Positions 1-7,845 of a stretch of DNA of 64,000 nucleotides are shown piece after piece. Both the position numbers and the translations under genes were made by a program. Source of the DNA: Streptomyces sp. NBC_00377. GTDB taxonomy: Bacteria; Actinomycetota; Actinomycetes; Streptomycetales; Streptomycetaceae. The DNA lies in the NCBI RefSeq assembly GCF_036075115.1, contig NZ_CP107958.1:7564001-7628000 (forward strand), given 5' to 3'. The stretch's first letter is position 1, and each line of letters opens with the position of its first letter. The notes below the pieces were generated by a model. That model had not been told where the DNA came from. It saw nothing but the letters and a program-made list of their open reading frames with translations, and searched no databases.

Positions 1-1
1 C

Positions 2-1123
2 AGGCTCTACGGCATCGTCGCCGACCGCGCCCACCTGGCCGCGCTGGACGTACGCACGGAGGGCGTCACCGTGCTCGTCTCCGACCTGGTCGGCCGGGTG
101 CTCGCCGAGGCGTCCGTGCCGATCGGCGACGACACGGGCACCGGGACGGCCGTGGAGCAGGCGGTCTCCCTCGTCGAGCGCGCGGCGAAGGAGGCCGAGG
201 CCGCGGGCGCGCCCCCGCGCGAGGACGACCGGCCGTGGGGGAGGCTGCACACCCTCGGCATCGGCGCTCCCGGCCTCATCGACCCCGCGAGCGGTGAACT
301 GCGCGACTCCAGCGGCCTGCCCGAGTGGCATCGCCGGCTGGTGGCCGCGCTGCAAGAACGCTTCCCGCACGCCCACGCGCACGTGGAGAACGAGACCAAC
401 CTCGCCGCCCTGGCCGAACAGCGCGAGGGCGCCGCCCGGGACCGGGACACCTTCGTCCTGCTGTGGCTGGGCCACGGCACCGGCGCGGCCGTCGTCCTGG
501 ACGGCGCCCTGCGCCGCGGCGCCTCCGGCGGCACCGGCGAGATCGGCTTCCTGCCGGTGCCCGGCACCGACGGCCTGCCCTCGGCCACGGACTGCGAGGG
601 CGGCTTCCACTCGCTGGCCGGCTCGGCGGCGATCGCCGCGCTGGCGGGGGAGTACGGGCTTACGGCGCGGGCGCGCCCCGACGAGCCGGTGGCCGCGGCG
701 CTGGTACGAGCGGCGGTGGCCGCCATGGACGCGCCGGACACCGGTGCCGCCGGTGCCGCCGGCGGTTTCCTCGATGCCCTCGCCGACCGTCTCGCCCTCG
801 GCGCCGCCTCCGTCGTCGCCGTGCTGGATCCGGGCTGTGTGGTGCTCGGCGGCGAGGTCGGACAGGCCGGCGGGGAGGTGCTCGCGAGCCGGGTGGCAGG
901 GCGGCTCCGGCGGATGGCACCCCTGCCCACGGAGGTGCGCCCCGCTGTCCTGGGCGGCGGCGCGGTGCTGCGCGGGGCCCTGCTCACGGCCCGCGACACC
1001 GCCCAGGAGGAGCTGTTCGGCACGGCGAACGACGCGAGGGCGGCCCGGGCCGGGTCCGCGACGTGGCCCGTGGCCCCCGCGGTGCCGGGCCGGGGCGGGA
1101 CTTCGCGGGCGCGGCCGGCCTAG
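2..1123 (+). CDS. ROK-family protein (sugar kinase/repressor), 5' end outside window
   Basis: The frame is open from base 2, so the N-terminus, including any winged-helix DNA-binding domain, lies upstream. The visible part is the ROK actin-like ATPase fold: the phosphate-binding stretch GIGAPGLIDPASGELRDSS, then ENETNLAALAEQREG, then the glycine-rich GHGTGAAVVLDGALRRG followed by GTGEIGFLPVP. ROK proteins are either glucokinase-like sugar kinases or repressors responding to sugars. The usual Cys-rich zinc motif of the family is absent here, which leans towards a regulator. The stop TAG lies inside the terminal repeat of the adjacent element, so the C-terminal tail may be element-derived. It converges on the epimerase-like gene across that element. 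Confidence 0.8.
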   Translation, partial: RLYGIVADRAHLAALDVRTEGVTVLVSDLVGRVLAEASVPIGDDTGTGTAVEQAVSLVERAAKEAEAAGAPPREDDRPWGRLHTLGIGAPGLIDPASGELRDSSGLPEWHRRLVAALQERFPHAHAHVENETNLAALAEQREGAARDRDTFVLLWLGHGTGAAVVLDGALRRGASGGTGEIGFLPVPGTDGLPSATDCEGGFHSLAGSAAIAALAGEYGLTARARPDEPVAAALVRAAVAAMDAPDTGAAGAAGGFLDALADRLALGAASVVAVLDPGCVVLGGEVGQAGGEVLASRVAGRLRRMAPLPTEVRPAVLGGGAVLRGALLTARDTAQEELFGTANDARAARAGSATWPVAPAVPGRGGTSRARPA

Positions 1124-1467
1124 GGCGTGTCTGACAATTCCCGCCGGGCGCGCGGCGTCCGGCACGGCACCTCGCCGCGTTGTCGCATCACCCGAGTGCA
1201 TCCGGTACGCGGGCGATCCTCCGCCTTGCGATGCACCGCACCGGACGCCGCGCGCCGACCCGACGCGAATGGTCAGACACGCCCTAGGGGTTGTGCCGGG
1301 CGCGCGGTGTCCGGCACGGCACTCCCCCAGCCTTCGGCCGGGGGTGCCTCCACGCCGCGTTGTCGGATCACCCGAGTACATCCGGTACGCGGGTGATCCT
1401 CCGCCTTGCGATGCACCGCACCGGACGCCGCGCGCCGACCCGACGCGAATGGTCAGACACGCCCTAG
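1120..1467. repeat. Tandem MITE-like palindromic repeat between convergent genes
   Basis: Copy A (1120-1287) is bounded by perfect 16-bp inverted repeats CTAGGGCGTGTCTGAC / GTCAGACACGCCCTAG, and its interior is also an imperfect palindrome (GGCGCGCGGCGTCCGG on both arms). Copy B (1288-1467) abuts it in direct orientation. B lacks the left terminal repeat but keeps the right one, and carries a roughly 30-bp insert (1323-1353) containing CCCCCAGCC-TTCGG-CCGGGGGTG. The right two thirds of A and B are nearly identical. There is no transposase reading frame, so this looks like a non-autonomous element or a remnant of an insertion sequence. Its CTAG ends provide the stop codons of both flanking genes. 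Confidence 0.8.
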
Positions 1468-2207
1468 CGGCGGATGCGTGTCGCGAGGTACTCCTCGAAC
1501 GTTCCCCTGGCCACCGCCCGCTCCGGCGCCAGATGCCCGCCCGCGCGAAAACCCCGGTAGGCCGCACCCCACAGCGGTACGTTCAGCACCGCGCACCGCC
1601 TGCCGCTCGCCTTCAGGAAAGCGCGGGCCAGCGACTCGAAGGTGCGGACCTCGGGCCCGGCGAGGTCGTCGACCCGGCCGGCCGGCGGGCCCGCCGCCAG
1701 CTCGGCGAGCCGGTCCGCGACCTCGGCGACCTCCACCGGCTGATCGCTCACCCCGGCGGGCAGCACCATGACCGGCACTTTGGCCAGCGTCTGGAGGACC
1801 TGCACCAGCAGGTCGTGGAACTGGGTCGCCCGCAGCACCGTCCAGCCCAGACCCGACTCCTCCACCAGCTTCTCCACGGCGAGCTTGGCCCGGTAGTAGC
1901 CGAACGGCACCCGGTCGACGCCGACGATGGAGATGTAGACCAGATGTCGCACCCCGGCCTCGCGCGCCGCGGCGAGGAGGTTCGCGGCCGCCTGCTCGTC
2001 ACCTCCGCGCGGTGTGCTCGCACAGTGCACGACCGTGTCCACTCCCGCGACGGCCGCGTCCAGCCGCGGGCCGCCCTCACGCAGGTCGACGGCGTAGGGC
2101 GGGGTGTGCCGGCTCAGCACCCGCACCTCGTGCCCGTCCGTCCGCAGCCGCTCGGTGACGAGCCGGCCGAGCGTTCCCGTACCACCGGTCACGAGGATCG
2201 TGGTCAT
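1464..2207 (-). CDS. NmrA/atypical SDR NAD(P)-binding epimerase-like protein
   Basis: The 247-residue protein begins MTTILVTGGTGTLGRLVTER, a GxxGxxG Rossmann dinucleotide-binding motif, followed by the HTPPYAVDLREG strand and VHCAS typical of atypical short-chain dehydrogenases. YYRAKLAVEKLVEESG corresponds to the YxxxK helix. A NAD(P)-dependent reductase, epimerase or redox-sensing role is likely; no substrate can be named. The ATG at 2207 was chosen because the Rossmann motif starts there and GGAAGGG lies about 10 nt upstream; the longer in-frame extension is arginine-rich and unlike the family. The stop lies in the terminal repeat of the adjacent element. A chitinase-type promoter lies about 200 nt upstream on the same strand. 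Confidence 0.85.
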   Translation of the reverse strand: MTTILVTGGTGTLGRLVTERLRTDGHEVRVLSRHTPPYAVDLREGGPRLDAAVAGVDTVVHCASTPRGGDEQAAANLLAAAREAGVRHLVYISIVGVDRVPFGYYRAKLAVEKLVEESGLGWTVLRATQFHDLLVQVLQTLAKVPVMVLPAGVSDQPVEVAEVADRLAELAAGPPAGRVDDLAGPEVRTFESLARAFLKASGRRCAVLNVPLWGAAYRGFRAGGHLAPERAVARGTFEEYLATRIRR

Positions 2208-2404
2208 GCCGTCCAGCCCTTCCGGGGACAGGGCGTTCCCCGCCGGAACGCCCTCCGTCGGTCCAGCTTGTCCGGGCCGGGGGCGTCTCGCACGTCCCGC
2301 AGCTCGCGGAGGGGCCGGCCGCCGGAACGCGCGGCGGGCGGCGGAGCGGGAGACCCGGCGGCGGGGAAGGGCCGTCGTCACCGCCGCCGGGTCGCACTGC
2401 GGCG

Positions 2405-2450
2405 ACCCTAGAAAGGACTAGACCAGCACGTCAATAGGTATGGACCAATT
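2405..2450 (-). promoter_or_regulatory. Chitinase-type promoter with paired TGGTC repeats, apparently orphaned
   Basis: Reading leftwards, ATTGGTCC, TTGACG and TGGTCTAGTCC are followed by TAGGGT. The -35 (forward 2429-2434) and -10 (2405-2410) are 18 nt apart. The forward strand GGACTAGACC...GGACCAAT matches, with identical spacing, the promoter of the chitinase at 15907-17157. Such repeats flank the -35 of Streptomyces chitinase promoters. The only gene downstream here is the epimerase-like gene, some 200 nt away, so the promoter may be a relic. The rest of 2208-2580 shows no gene. Confidence 0.65.
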
Positions 2451-2580
2451 CCGGGGGGAGTCGCCCGCTCCCGAATCGGACCGGGCGCAAGCCGAATTGA
2501 CGACCTGTGAGCCACCCCACATCCTTCACCTGTATGGACGCGTACCCGGCGTGGCACACTGGCCCTGTAAACCAAAGCAG

Positions 2581-2705
2581 CGCACTCCGGGGTCGGTGAA
2601 AGTCCGAACCGGCGGTTACAGTCCGCGACCCGGTCGCTTCCAGCGACCGGTTGACCAGGTGGAATTCCTGGACCGACGGTTAAAGTCCGGATGGGAGGCA
2701 GTGCG
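2581..2705 (+). promoter_or_regulatory. FMN riboswitch (RFN element)
   Basis: The conserved RFN blocks appear in order: CACTCCGGGGTCGGTGAAAG, TCCGAACCGGCGGTTACAG, TCCGCGACCCG, a variable GGTCGC-TTCCA-GCGACC arm, then GACCGACGGTTAAAGTCCGG and ATGGGAGGCAGTGCG. CGCACT at 2581-2586 pairs with AGTGCG at 2700-2705 to close P1. A GC-rich inverted segment follows at about 2702-2733 and may be the expression platform. It lies 150 nt upstream of ribE and should turn the operon off when FMN is abundant. Confidence 0.95.
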
Positions 2706-2854
2706 CGGCGGGCGGGCATTCGTGCGCGCCGCCGTATACATACTCGTCCGCGGACGGGTCTGTCCGGCGTCGCCCCCGGTGTCGTTGCCCGTACCTGCTG
2801 TCGTCATCGACAGGCCCCGGAGTCCGTGCCCGAAGAGGCAGGAGGACCCGGGAA

Positions 2855-3460
2855 GTGTTCACCGGAATCGTCGAAGAGCTGGGTGAGGTCACCGCCGTCG
2901 AGAATCTCGGCGACGCCTCCCGCTTCCGGCTGCGCGGCCCCGTCGTGACCGACGGCGCGAAGCACGGCGACTCCATCGCCGTGAACGGGGTCTGTCTCAC
3001 CGTCGTCGAGCACGAGGGCGACGAGTTCACCGCCGACGTCATGGCGGAAACCCTGAACCGCTCCAGCCTCGGCGCCCTCGGCGTCGGCTCCCGCGTCAAC
3101 CTCGAACGCCCCACCGCCGTCGGCGCGCGCCTCGGCGGGCACATCGTGCAGGGCCATGTCGACGGCACCGGCGGGGTGTTGGAGCGCAGGCCCTCCGAGA
3201 ACTGGGAGATCATCAAGATCTCCCTCCCCGCCGACCTCGCTCGGTACGTCGTGGAGAAGGGCTCCATCACCGTCGACGGCATCAGCCTGACGGTCGTGGA
3301 AGCGGGCTCCGACCACTTCACCGTCAGCCTCATCCCCACCACCCTCGCCCTGACCACGCTCGGCCTCAAGCAGCCCGGCGCCCCGGTCAACCTCGAGGTG
3401 GACATCGTCGCCAAGTACGTCGAGCGCCTGCTCGCCTCCACGCAGGGGGCGGCGCAGTGA
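2855..3460 (+). CDS. ribE: Riboflavin synthase, alpha subunit
   Basis: Catalyses dismutation of two 6,7-dimethyl-8-ribityllumazine molecules into riboflavin and the pyrimidinedione that RibH re-uses. The 201-residue protein starts with the hallmark MFTGIVEELGEV and contains the two tandem lumazine-binding domains: first GDSIAVNGVCLTV near residue 40, second HIVQGHVDGTG near residue 97 and VDGISLTVVEA near 140. Length is normal for the family. The GTG start at 2855 has AGGAGGAC upstream. It is the first gene after the FMN riboswitch, and its stop overlaps the ribM start by 4 nt, so the rib genes form one translationally coupled operon. Confidence 0.95.
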   Translation: MFTGIVEELGEVTAVENLGDASRFRLRGPVVTDGAKHGDSIAVNGVCLTVVEHEGDEFTADVMAETLNRSSLGALGVGSRVNLERPTAVGARLGGHIVQGHVDGTGGVLERRPSENWEIIKISLPADLARYVVEKGSITVDGISLTVVEAGSDHFTVSLIPTTLALTTLGLKQPGAPVNLEVDIVAKYVERLLASTQGAAQ

Positions 3461-4098
3461 ACTCGCTGAATTCCGAGGCGTTCACCCTCCTCGACCAGCA
3501 CATCCTCTGGTCGGACATGATCGGCAACATCCTGGGCCTGATCACCCTCGCCCTCGGCTGGCGCCGCTCCCTGTGGACCTGGCCGGTGCAGTTCCTCTCC
3601 GGGCTCGTCCTCTTCGGCGCCTTCTTCGGCCATCTGACCGGCAGCGCCGGCAAGCAGGTCGTCGTCATGGTCGTCGCCCTGTACGGCTGGTGGCAGTGGA
3701 ACCGGAGCCGGGGCCGGTCCGCCGACGGCCAGATCACCCCCCGCTTCGCGACCTGGACCGAGCGCGCGGCCATGGTCGGCGCCGCAGCCCTCGGCACCGT
3801 CGCCGTGGCCCTGCTGTTCAAGGCCTACCCGTCCCTGTCCTGGGACCCCTGGCCGGACGCCTACATCTTCGTCGGCACCGTCGTCGCCATGTACGCCCAG
3901 GCGCGCGGCATGGTCGAGTTCTGGTTCGCCTGGCTCCTCGTCGACGTGGTCGGCGTCCCGCTGAACTTCGCCAACGGCTACGCCTTCTCCGGCTTCGTCT
4001 ACGTCATCTACGGCGCGCTCGTCCTGTGGGGCATGCGCGACTGGTGGCTGCGCTCCCGCAAGGCCTCGCAACCCGCTCTGGAAGGAGCGCCGGCATGA
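3457..4098 (+). CDS. ribM: PnuC/PnuX-type riboflavin transporter RibM
   Basis: A 213-residue integral membrane protein of the PnuC fold, with about six or seven hydrophobic segments, the WxLNxxGxxL-like beginning around DMIGNILGLITLALGWRRS, and the family's LYGWWQWNRSRG motif. PnuC relatives move vitamins by facilitated diffusion. Placement inside an FMN-riboswitch operon (ribE-ribM-ribAB-ribH) identifies it as the riboflavin transporter described for Streptomyces rather than a nicotinamide riboside transporter. The GTG start at 3457 shares GTGA with the ribE stop, and its own stop shares ATGA with ribAB. Function rests on fold plus context. Confidence 0.88.
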   Translation: MNSLNSEAFTLLDQHILWSDMIGNILGLITLALGWRRSLWTWPVQFLSGLVLFGAFFGHLTGSAGKQVVVMVVALYGWWQWNRSRGRSADGQITPRFATWTERAAMVGAAALGTVAVALLFKAYPSLSWDPWPDAYIFVGTVVAMYAQARGMVEFWFAWLLVDVVGVPLNFANGYAFSGFVYVIYGALVLWGMRDWWLRSRKASQPALEGAPA

Positions 4099-5384
4099 GT
4101 ACCGCACCGATCCTCTACAGCACGGACGGCATCGAGGACTTCGCGCTGGACCCCGTCGAGCAGGCCATCGCCGACATCGCCGCCGGCCGCCCCGTCGTGG
4201 TCGTGGACGACGAGGACCGTGAGAACGAGGGCGACCTCGTCATCGCCGCGGAGATGGCCACCCCCGAGATCGTCGCCTTCATGATGAGCGAGTGCCGCGG
4301 CCTGATCTGCGCCCCCATGGAGAGCGACGAACTCGAGCGCCTCGAACTCCCGCAGATGGTCGAGGACAACACCGAGTCCATGAAGACCGCGTTCACGGTC
4401 TCCGTCGACGCCTCCGCCGCCCACGGCGTGACCACCGGCATCTCCGCCGCCGACCGCGCCACCACGCTGCGGCTGCTGGCGAGCGGCGTCACCGAGGCCA
4501 CGGACTTCGTCCGCCCGGGGCACATCTTTCCGCTGCGCGCCAGGTCCGGCGGGGTGCTGACCCGTAACGGCCACACCGAGGCGGCCGTCGACCTCGCCCG
4601 TCTCGCGGGACTGCGCCCCGCCGGCGCGATCGTCGAGATCGCCGGCGAGGACGGCCGGATGCTCCGCCTGCCCGAACTGATCCCGTTCGCCCGCAAGCAC
4701 GGCCTGACGATCATCTCCATCGAAGACCTGATCGCCTACCGCCGCAGCGCCGAGCCCGCCGTCCACCGCGAGGCGCAGACCCGGCTTCCCACCGTCCACG
4801 GCACGTTCACCGCGTACGGCTACCGCTCCACCGTCGACGGGGTCGAGCACGTCGCCCTCGTGCACGGCGAGGTCGGCGACGGCGAGGACGTCCTCGTCCG
4901 GGTGCACTCCGAATGCCTCACCGGCGACGTCTTCGCCTCCCTGCGCTGCGACTGCGGCCCCCAGCTCGACGCCTCCCTCGAGCGCATCCAGAGCGAGGGC
5001 CGCGGTGTCGTCGTCTACCTGCGCGGACACGAGGGCCGCGGCATCGGACTGCTGTCCAAGCTGCGCGCCTACGAGCTCCAGGAGCAGGGGCACGACACCC
5101 TCGACGCCAACCTGGAGCTGGGTCTGCCCGCCGACGCCCGTGACTACGCGGCCGGCGCGCAGATCCTCGAGGACCTCGGCGTGCGCAGCGTGCGCCTGAT
5201 GACCAACAACCCCGAGAAGACCGACGCACTCGTGCGGCACGGCATCGAGGTCACCCGGCGCGAGCCGATGCCCGTCCAGGCGGGCGAGCACAACATCCGC
5301 TACCTGCGCACCAAGCGGGACCGGATGGGCCACGATCTGCCCTGGCTGGACACGGCCCCCGTGTCCCCCTGCGGCAGCCAGTAG
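4095..5384 (+). CDS. ribAB: Bifunctional 3,4-dihydroxy-2-butanone-4-phosphate synthase / GTP cyclohydrolase II
   Basis: A 429-residue fusion supplying both precursors of riboflavin. The N-terminal RibB half has VVVVDDEDRENEGDLVIAAE (acidic metal loop) and HTEAAVDLARLAGLRPAGAI. The C-terminal RibA half, from about residue 225, has VHSECLTGDVFASLRCDCG with the three zinc cysteines and GHEGRGIGLLSKLRAY. Order and length are as usual for actinobacterial RibAB. The ATG at 4095 overlaps the ribM stop as ATGA. RibD (deaminase/reductase) is not in this operon and must be elsewhere in the genome. Controlled by the upstream FMN riboswitch. Confidence 0.95.
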   Translation: MSTAPILYSTDGIEDFALDPVEQAIADIAAGRPVVVVDDEDRENEGDLVIAAEMATPEIVAFMMSECRGLICAPMESDELERLELPQMVEDNTESMKTAFTVSVDASAAHGVTTGISAADRATTLRLLASGVTEATDFVRPGHIFPLRARSGGVLTRNGHTEAAVDLARLAGLRPAGAIVEIAGEDGRMLRLPELIPFARKHGLTIISIEDLIAYRRSAEPAVHREAQTRLPTVHGTFTAYGYRSTVDGVEHVALVHGEVGDGEDVLVRVHSECLTGDVFASLRCDCGPQLDASLERIQSEGRGVVVYLRGHEGRGIGLLSKLRAYELQEQGHDTLDANLELGLPADARDYAAGAQILEDLGVRSVRLMTNNPEKTDALVRHGIEVTRREPMPVQAGEHNIRYLRTKRDRMGHDLPWLDTAPVSPCGSQ

Positions 5385-5396
5385 GAACCCGTCAGA

Positions 5397-5432
5397 CCAG
5401 CAGAACCAGCAGGACCAGCAGGACCAGCACCT
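5397..5432 (+). repeat. Four-copy 9-bp tandem repeat in the ribAB-ribH spacer
   Basis: Units CCAGCAGAA, CCAGCAGGA, CCAGCAGGA, CCAGCACCT run directly up to the ribH ribosome-binding site (GAGGAGAG). The spacer is the only non-overlapping junction within the rib operon. Replication slippage could change the spacing between ribAB and ribH. Confidence 0.75.
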
Positions 5433-5442
5433 GAGGAGAGAT

Positions 5443-5928
5443 GTGAGCGGCAAGGGCGCACCGGAACTGTCCGTACGCAATGTGGGTGACCTGCGGGTCG
5501 CCGTCATCGCGGCACAGTGGCACGAGAAGGTGATGGACGGACTGGTCGACGGCGCGCTGCGCGCCCTGCACGACCTCGGCATCGACGAGCCGACCCTGCT
5601 GAGGGTGCCCGGCAGCTGGGAGCTCCCGGTCGTCGCCAAGGTGCTGGCCGGGCGGGGCTACGACGCGATCGTCGCCCTCGGCGTCGTCATCCGCGGCGGC
5701 ACCCCGCACTTCGAGTATGTGTGCCAGGGCGTGGCCCAGGGGCTCACCCAGGTCTCCGTCGAGACCGGCGTTCCCGTCGGCATGGGCGTCCTCACCTGCG
5801 ACACCGAGGAGCAGGCACTGGACCGGGCCGGCCTGGAGGGCTCCCACGAGGACAAGGGGCACGAGGCGGTGACGGCGGCGGTGGCGACCGCGGCCACCCT
5901 CCGCTCAGTATCTGAACCCTGGCGGTAG
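5443..5928 (+). CDS. ribH: 6,7-dimethyl-8-ribityllumazine synthase
   Basis: Condenses 5-amino-6-ribitylamino-uracil with 3,4-dihydroxy-2-butanone-4-phosphate; forms 60-mer or pentameric capsids in which riboflavin synthase can sit. The 161-residue sequence carries VPGSWELPVVAKVLAGRG, GVVIRGGTPHFEYVCQGV and GVLTCDTEEQALDRAG, all standard lumazine synthase segments. The GTG at 5443 was chosen; an overlapping ATG at 5441 is out of frame (ATGTGA). GAGGAGAG precedes it by about 5 nt. Last gene of the riboswitch operon; hisE follows 33 nt later and probably has its own promoter. Confidence 0.95.
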   Translation: MSGKGAPELSVRNVGDLRVAVIAAQWHEKVMDGLVDGALRALHDLGIDEPTLLRVPGSWELPVVAKVLAGRGYDAIVALGVVIRGGTPHFEYVCQGVAQGLTQVSVETGVPVGMGVLTCDTEEQALDRAGLEGSHEDKGHEAVTAAVATAATLRSVSEPWR

Positions 5929-5961
5929 GACGGCCCGCACAACGGCTAGGGTGGGTTCACC

Positions 5962-6234
5962 ATGTCCAAGAAGACGTTCGAGGAGCTCTTCACCGAGCTC
6001 CAGCAGAAGGCCGCCAGCGCCGATCCCGCCACCTCCCGCACCGCAGAACTGGTCGGGAAGGGCGTCCATGCCATCGGCAAGAAGGTCGTCGAAGAGGCCG
6101 CCGAGGTCTGGATGGCGGCCGAGTACGAAGGCAAGGAAGCAGCCGCCGAGGAGATCTCGCAGCTGCTCTACCACGTCCAGGTGATGATGGTCGCCCGCGG
6201 AATCTCGCTCGACGACGTGTACGCCCACCTGTAG
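5962..6234 (+). CDS. hisE: Phosphoribosyl-ATP pyrophosphatase
   Basis: Second step of histidine biosynthesis: hydrolyses phosphoribosyl-ATP to phosphoribosyl-AMP in the cytoplasm. The protein is 90 residues, single-domain, all-alpha, with the metal-binding signature KVVEEAAEVWMAAEYEG near residues 35-52 and ISQLLYHVQVMM near 65. A TAGGGT hexamer lies 9 nt before the ATG with no clear Shine-Dalgarno, so the transcript may be nearly leaderless. Paired with hisG downstream, the usual actinobacterial hisEG arrangement away from the main his operon. Confidence 0.95.
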   Translation: MSKKTFEELFTELQQKAASADPATSRTAELVGKGVHAIGKKVVEEAAEVWMAAEYEGKEAAAEEISQLLYHVQVMMVARGISLDDVYAHL

Positions 6235-6309
6235 AACCAGTTCCCGTACACACCCGTACCCACCCTCTCGCCACCCCTTTCCACGTTCCACGCGAAGGAA
6301 GCCGACCTC

Positions 6310-7158
6310 ATGCTGCGCATCGCCGTCCCCAACAAGGGTTCCCTGTCAGGCCCCGCGGGGGAGATGCTGCATGAGGCCGGCTACCAGCAGCGCCGCGAGT
6401 CCAAGGAACTGCGGATCGTCGACCCGGTCAACGACGTCGAGTTCTTCTACCTCCGCCCCCGCGACATCGCGATCTACGTCTCGTCCGGCCGCCTCGACAT
6501 CGGCATCACCGGCCGCGACCTGCTGATCGACTCCGGCGCCAACGCCGAGGAGATCCTCCCGCTCGGCTTCGCCCGCTCCACCTTCCGGTTCGCCACCAAG
6601 CCGGGCACGGCCGACGGCATCCAGGACCTCGAAGGCCGGACGGTCGCCACCTCCTACGAGGGCATCGTCGCCAAGCACCTGGCCGAACAGGGCGTCGACG
6701 CCTCCGTCGTCCACCTCGACGGCGCCGTCGAGACCGCCATCGAACTGGGTGTCGCCGAGGTCATCGCCGACGTCGTCGAGACCGGCACCTCGCTGCGCAA
6801 CGCGGGCCTCGAGGTCTTCGGCGAGCCCATCATGAAGTCCGAGGCCATCGTGATCCGGCGCACCGGCGCCGACGCCGAGGAGCCCAAGGTGCAGCAGTTC
6901 CTGCGCCGCCTCCAGGGCGTCCTGGTCGCCCGGACGTACGTGATGATGGACTACGACTGCCGCGTCGAGCAGCTCGAGAAGGCCGTCGCGCTGACCCCGG
7001 GCCTGGAGTCGCCGACCGTCTCCCCGCTGCACAACGAGGGCTGGGTCGCCGTCCGCGCCATGGTCCCGGCCAAGGAGGCGCAGCGGATCATGGACGACCT
7101 CTACGACATCGGCGCGCGCGCCATCCTGACCACGGCCATCCACGCCTGCCGCCTCTGA
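6310..7158 (+). CDS. hisG: ATP phosphoribosyltransferase, long form
   Basis: First, feedback-regulated step of histidine biosynthesis: joins ATP and PRPP. At 282 residues it is the long HisG with a C-terminal regulatory domain, so no HisZ partner is needed. Visible motifs: LRIAVPNKGSLSGPAGEML, DIGITGRDLLIDSGA, the PRPP-binding EVIADVVETGTSLRNAGL near residue 155, and a C-terminal ferredoxin-like domain from about residue 205 expected to bind histidine. AAGGAAG lies upstream of ATG 6310. It follows hisE by 75 nt and is followed after 13 nt by the PH-domain gene. Confidence 0.95.
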   Translation: MLRIAVPNKGSLSGPAGEMLHEAGYQQRRESKELRIVDPVNDVEFFYLRPRDIAIYVSSGRLDIGITGRDLLIDSGANAEEILPLGFARSTFRFATKPGTADGIQDLEGRTVATSYEGIVAKHLAEQGVDASVVHLDGAVETAIELGVAEVIADVVETGTSLRNAGLEVFGEPIMKSEAIVIRRTGADAEEPKVQQFLRRLQGVLVARTYVMMDYDCRVEQLEKAVALTPGLESPTVSPLHNEGWVAVRAMVPAKEAQRIMDDLYDIGARAILTTAIHACRL

Positions 7159-7171
7159 CCTAGCCGGGAAC

Positions 7172-7639
7172 ATGTCCAACCTGCCGACCCTCCCCGTCAC
7201 CTTCCGGCCGAAGCGCACCCGCGTGGTGCTGCTTTCGGCCGGAGTGGTGATCCTTCTCGTCATCTCCGCCGTGGCGATGCTGCTGGAGCAGCTCGGCCCG
7301 GGGGAGCGGCTCAGTTTCATCCTCACCGGAGCCCTCATCTTCTGGGTGCTGGCGCAGCTCGCCCGGGTACGGGTCGTCGCCGACGACTCCGGCGTCACCG
7401 TCGTGAACATCGCCGGCCGACGGCACCTGGAGTGGGCCGAGATCGTCCAGGTGAACCTCCGTCCGGGCGATCCGTGGGTGTTCCTCAACCTCAGCGACGG
7501 CACCAGCCTGCCCGCCCTCGGCATCCAGCCCGGCATCGACAAGCAGCAGGCCATTGCCGACGCGCGCGCCCTGCGCACGCTCGCCGAGACCCGGTCCGTC
7601 CGTGACCCCGGGGCGCCCACAGAACAAGATCAGGGCTGA
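7172..7639 (+). CDS. PH-domain membrane protein (bacterial PH family)
   Basis: 155 residues with two adjacent transmembrane helices (about 20-40 and 48-66) followed by a small beta-rich region VRVVADDSGVTVVNIAGRRH, WAEIVQVNL and WVFLNLSDGTSLPALGIQ. This is the layout of the short bacterial pleckstrin-homology-like proteins found next to hisG in many actinobacteria. Role unknown; not an enzyme by any visible motif. It starts 13 nt after hisG and is probably co-transcribed. The acidic tail ends close to the stop at 7639. Confidence 0.8.
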   Translation: MSNLPTLPVTFRPKRTRVVLLSAGVVILLVISAVAMLLEQLGPGERLSFILTGALIFWVLAQLARVRVVADDSGVTVVNIAGRRHLEWAEIVQVNLRPGDPWVFLNLSDGTSLPALGIQPGIDKQQAIADARALRTLAETRSVRDPGAPTEQDQG

Positions 7640-7692
7640 CTCGGGGCCGTCCACCCTGCCGCTCGGGCCCCTGTCTTGATTAACCTGGTGAC

Positions 7693-7840
7693 GGAGGCGT
7701 TCCCTTTGCGCCTCCACCCCTGTGGCTCCCTGCCGGGTGCACAGGGGTTCCTGCTACCCGAGGAGTGACTCCCTCCGGCGATGGACGGTTCGTCCTGTAG
7801 TACCTGCGCCGCCCCTGTCCGACCTGTTTCGCAGGCGGCG
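7693..7840 (+). promoter_or_regulatory. Possible structured 5' leader of the CNNM operon
   Basis: Three hairpins precede the ATG at 7846: GGAGGCG (7693-7699) with CGCCTCC (7709-7715); CCCCTGT (7717-7723) with ACAGGGG (7741-7747); and CGCCGCC (7807-7813) with GGCGGCG (7834-7840). The last one would bury the only purine-rich stretch before the start codon. It resembles a riboswitch or attenuator plus an expression platform, but it does not match the M-box or yybP-ykoY consensus that I know. Confidence 0.4.
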
Positions 7841-7845
7841 GCACC

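Noticed and set aside
2440..2886. 148-codon frame across the FMN riboswitch
   Set aside because: It reads through the conserved RFN structure; its codons merely follow the RNA sequence.
3457..4098. Annotation as nicotinamide riboside transporter PnuC
   Set aside because: Position inside an FMN-riboswitch operon favours the riboflavin transporter RibM.
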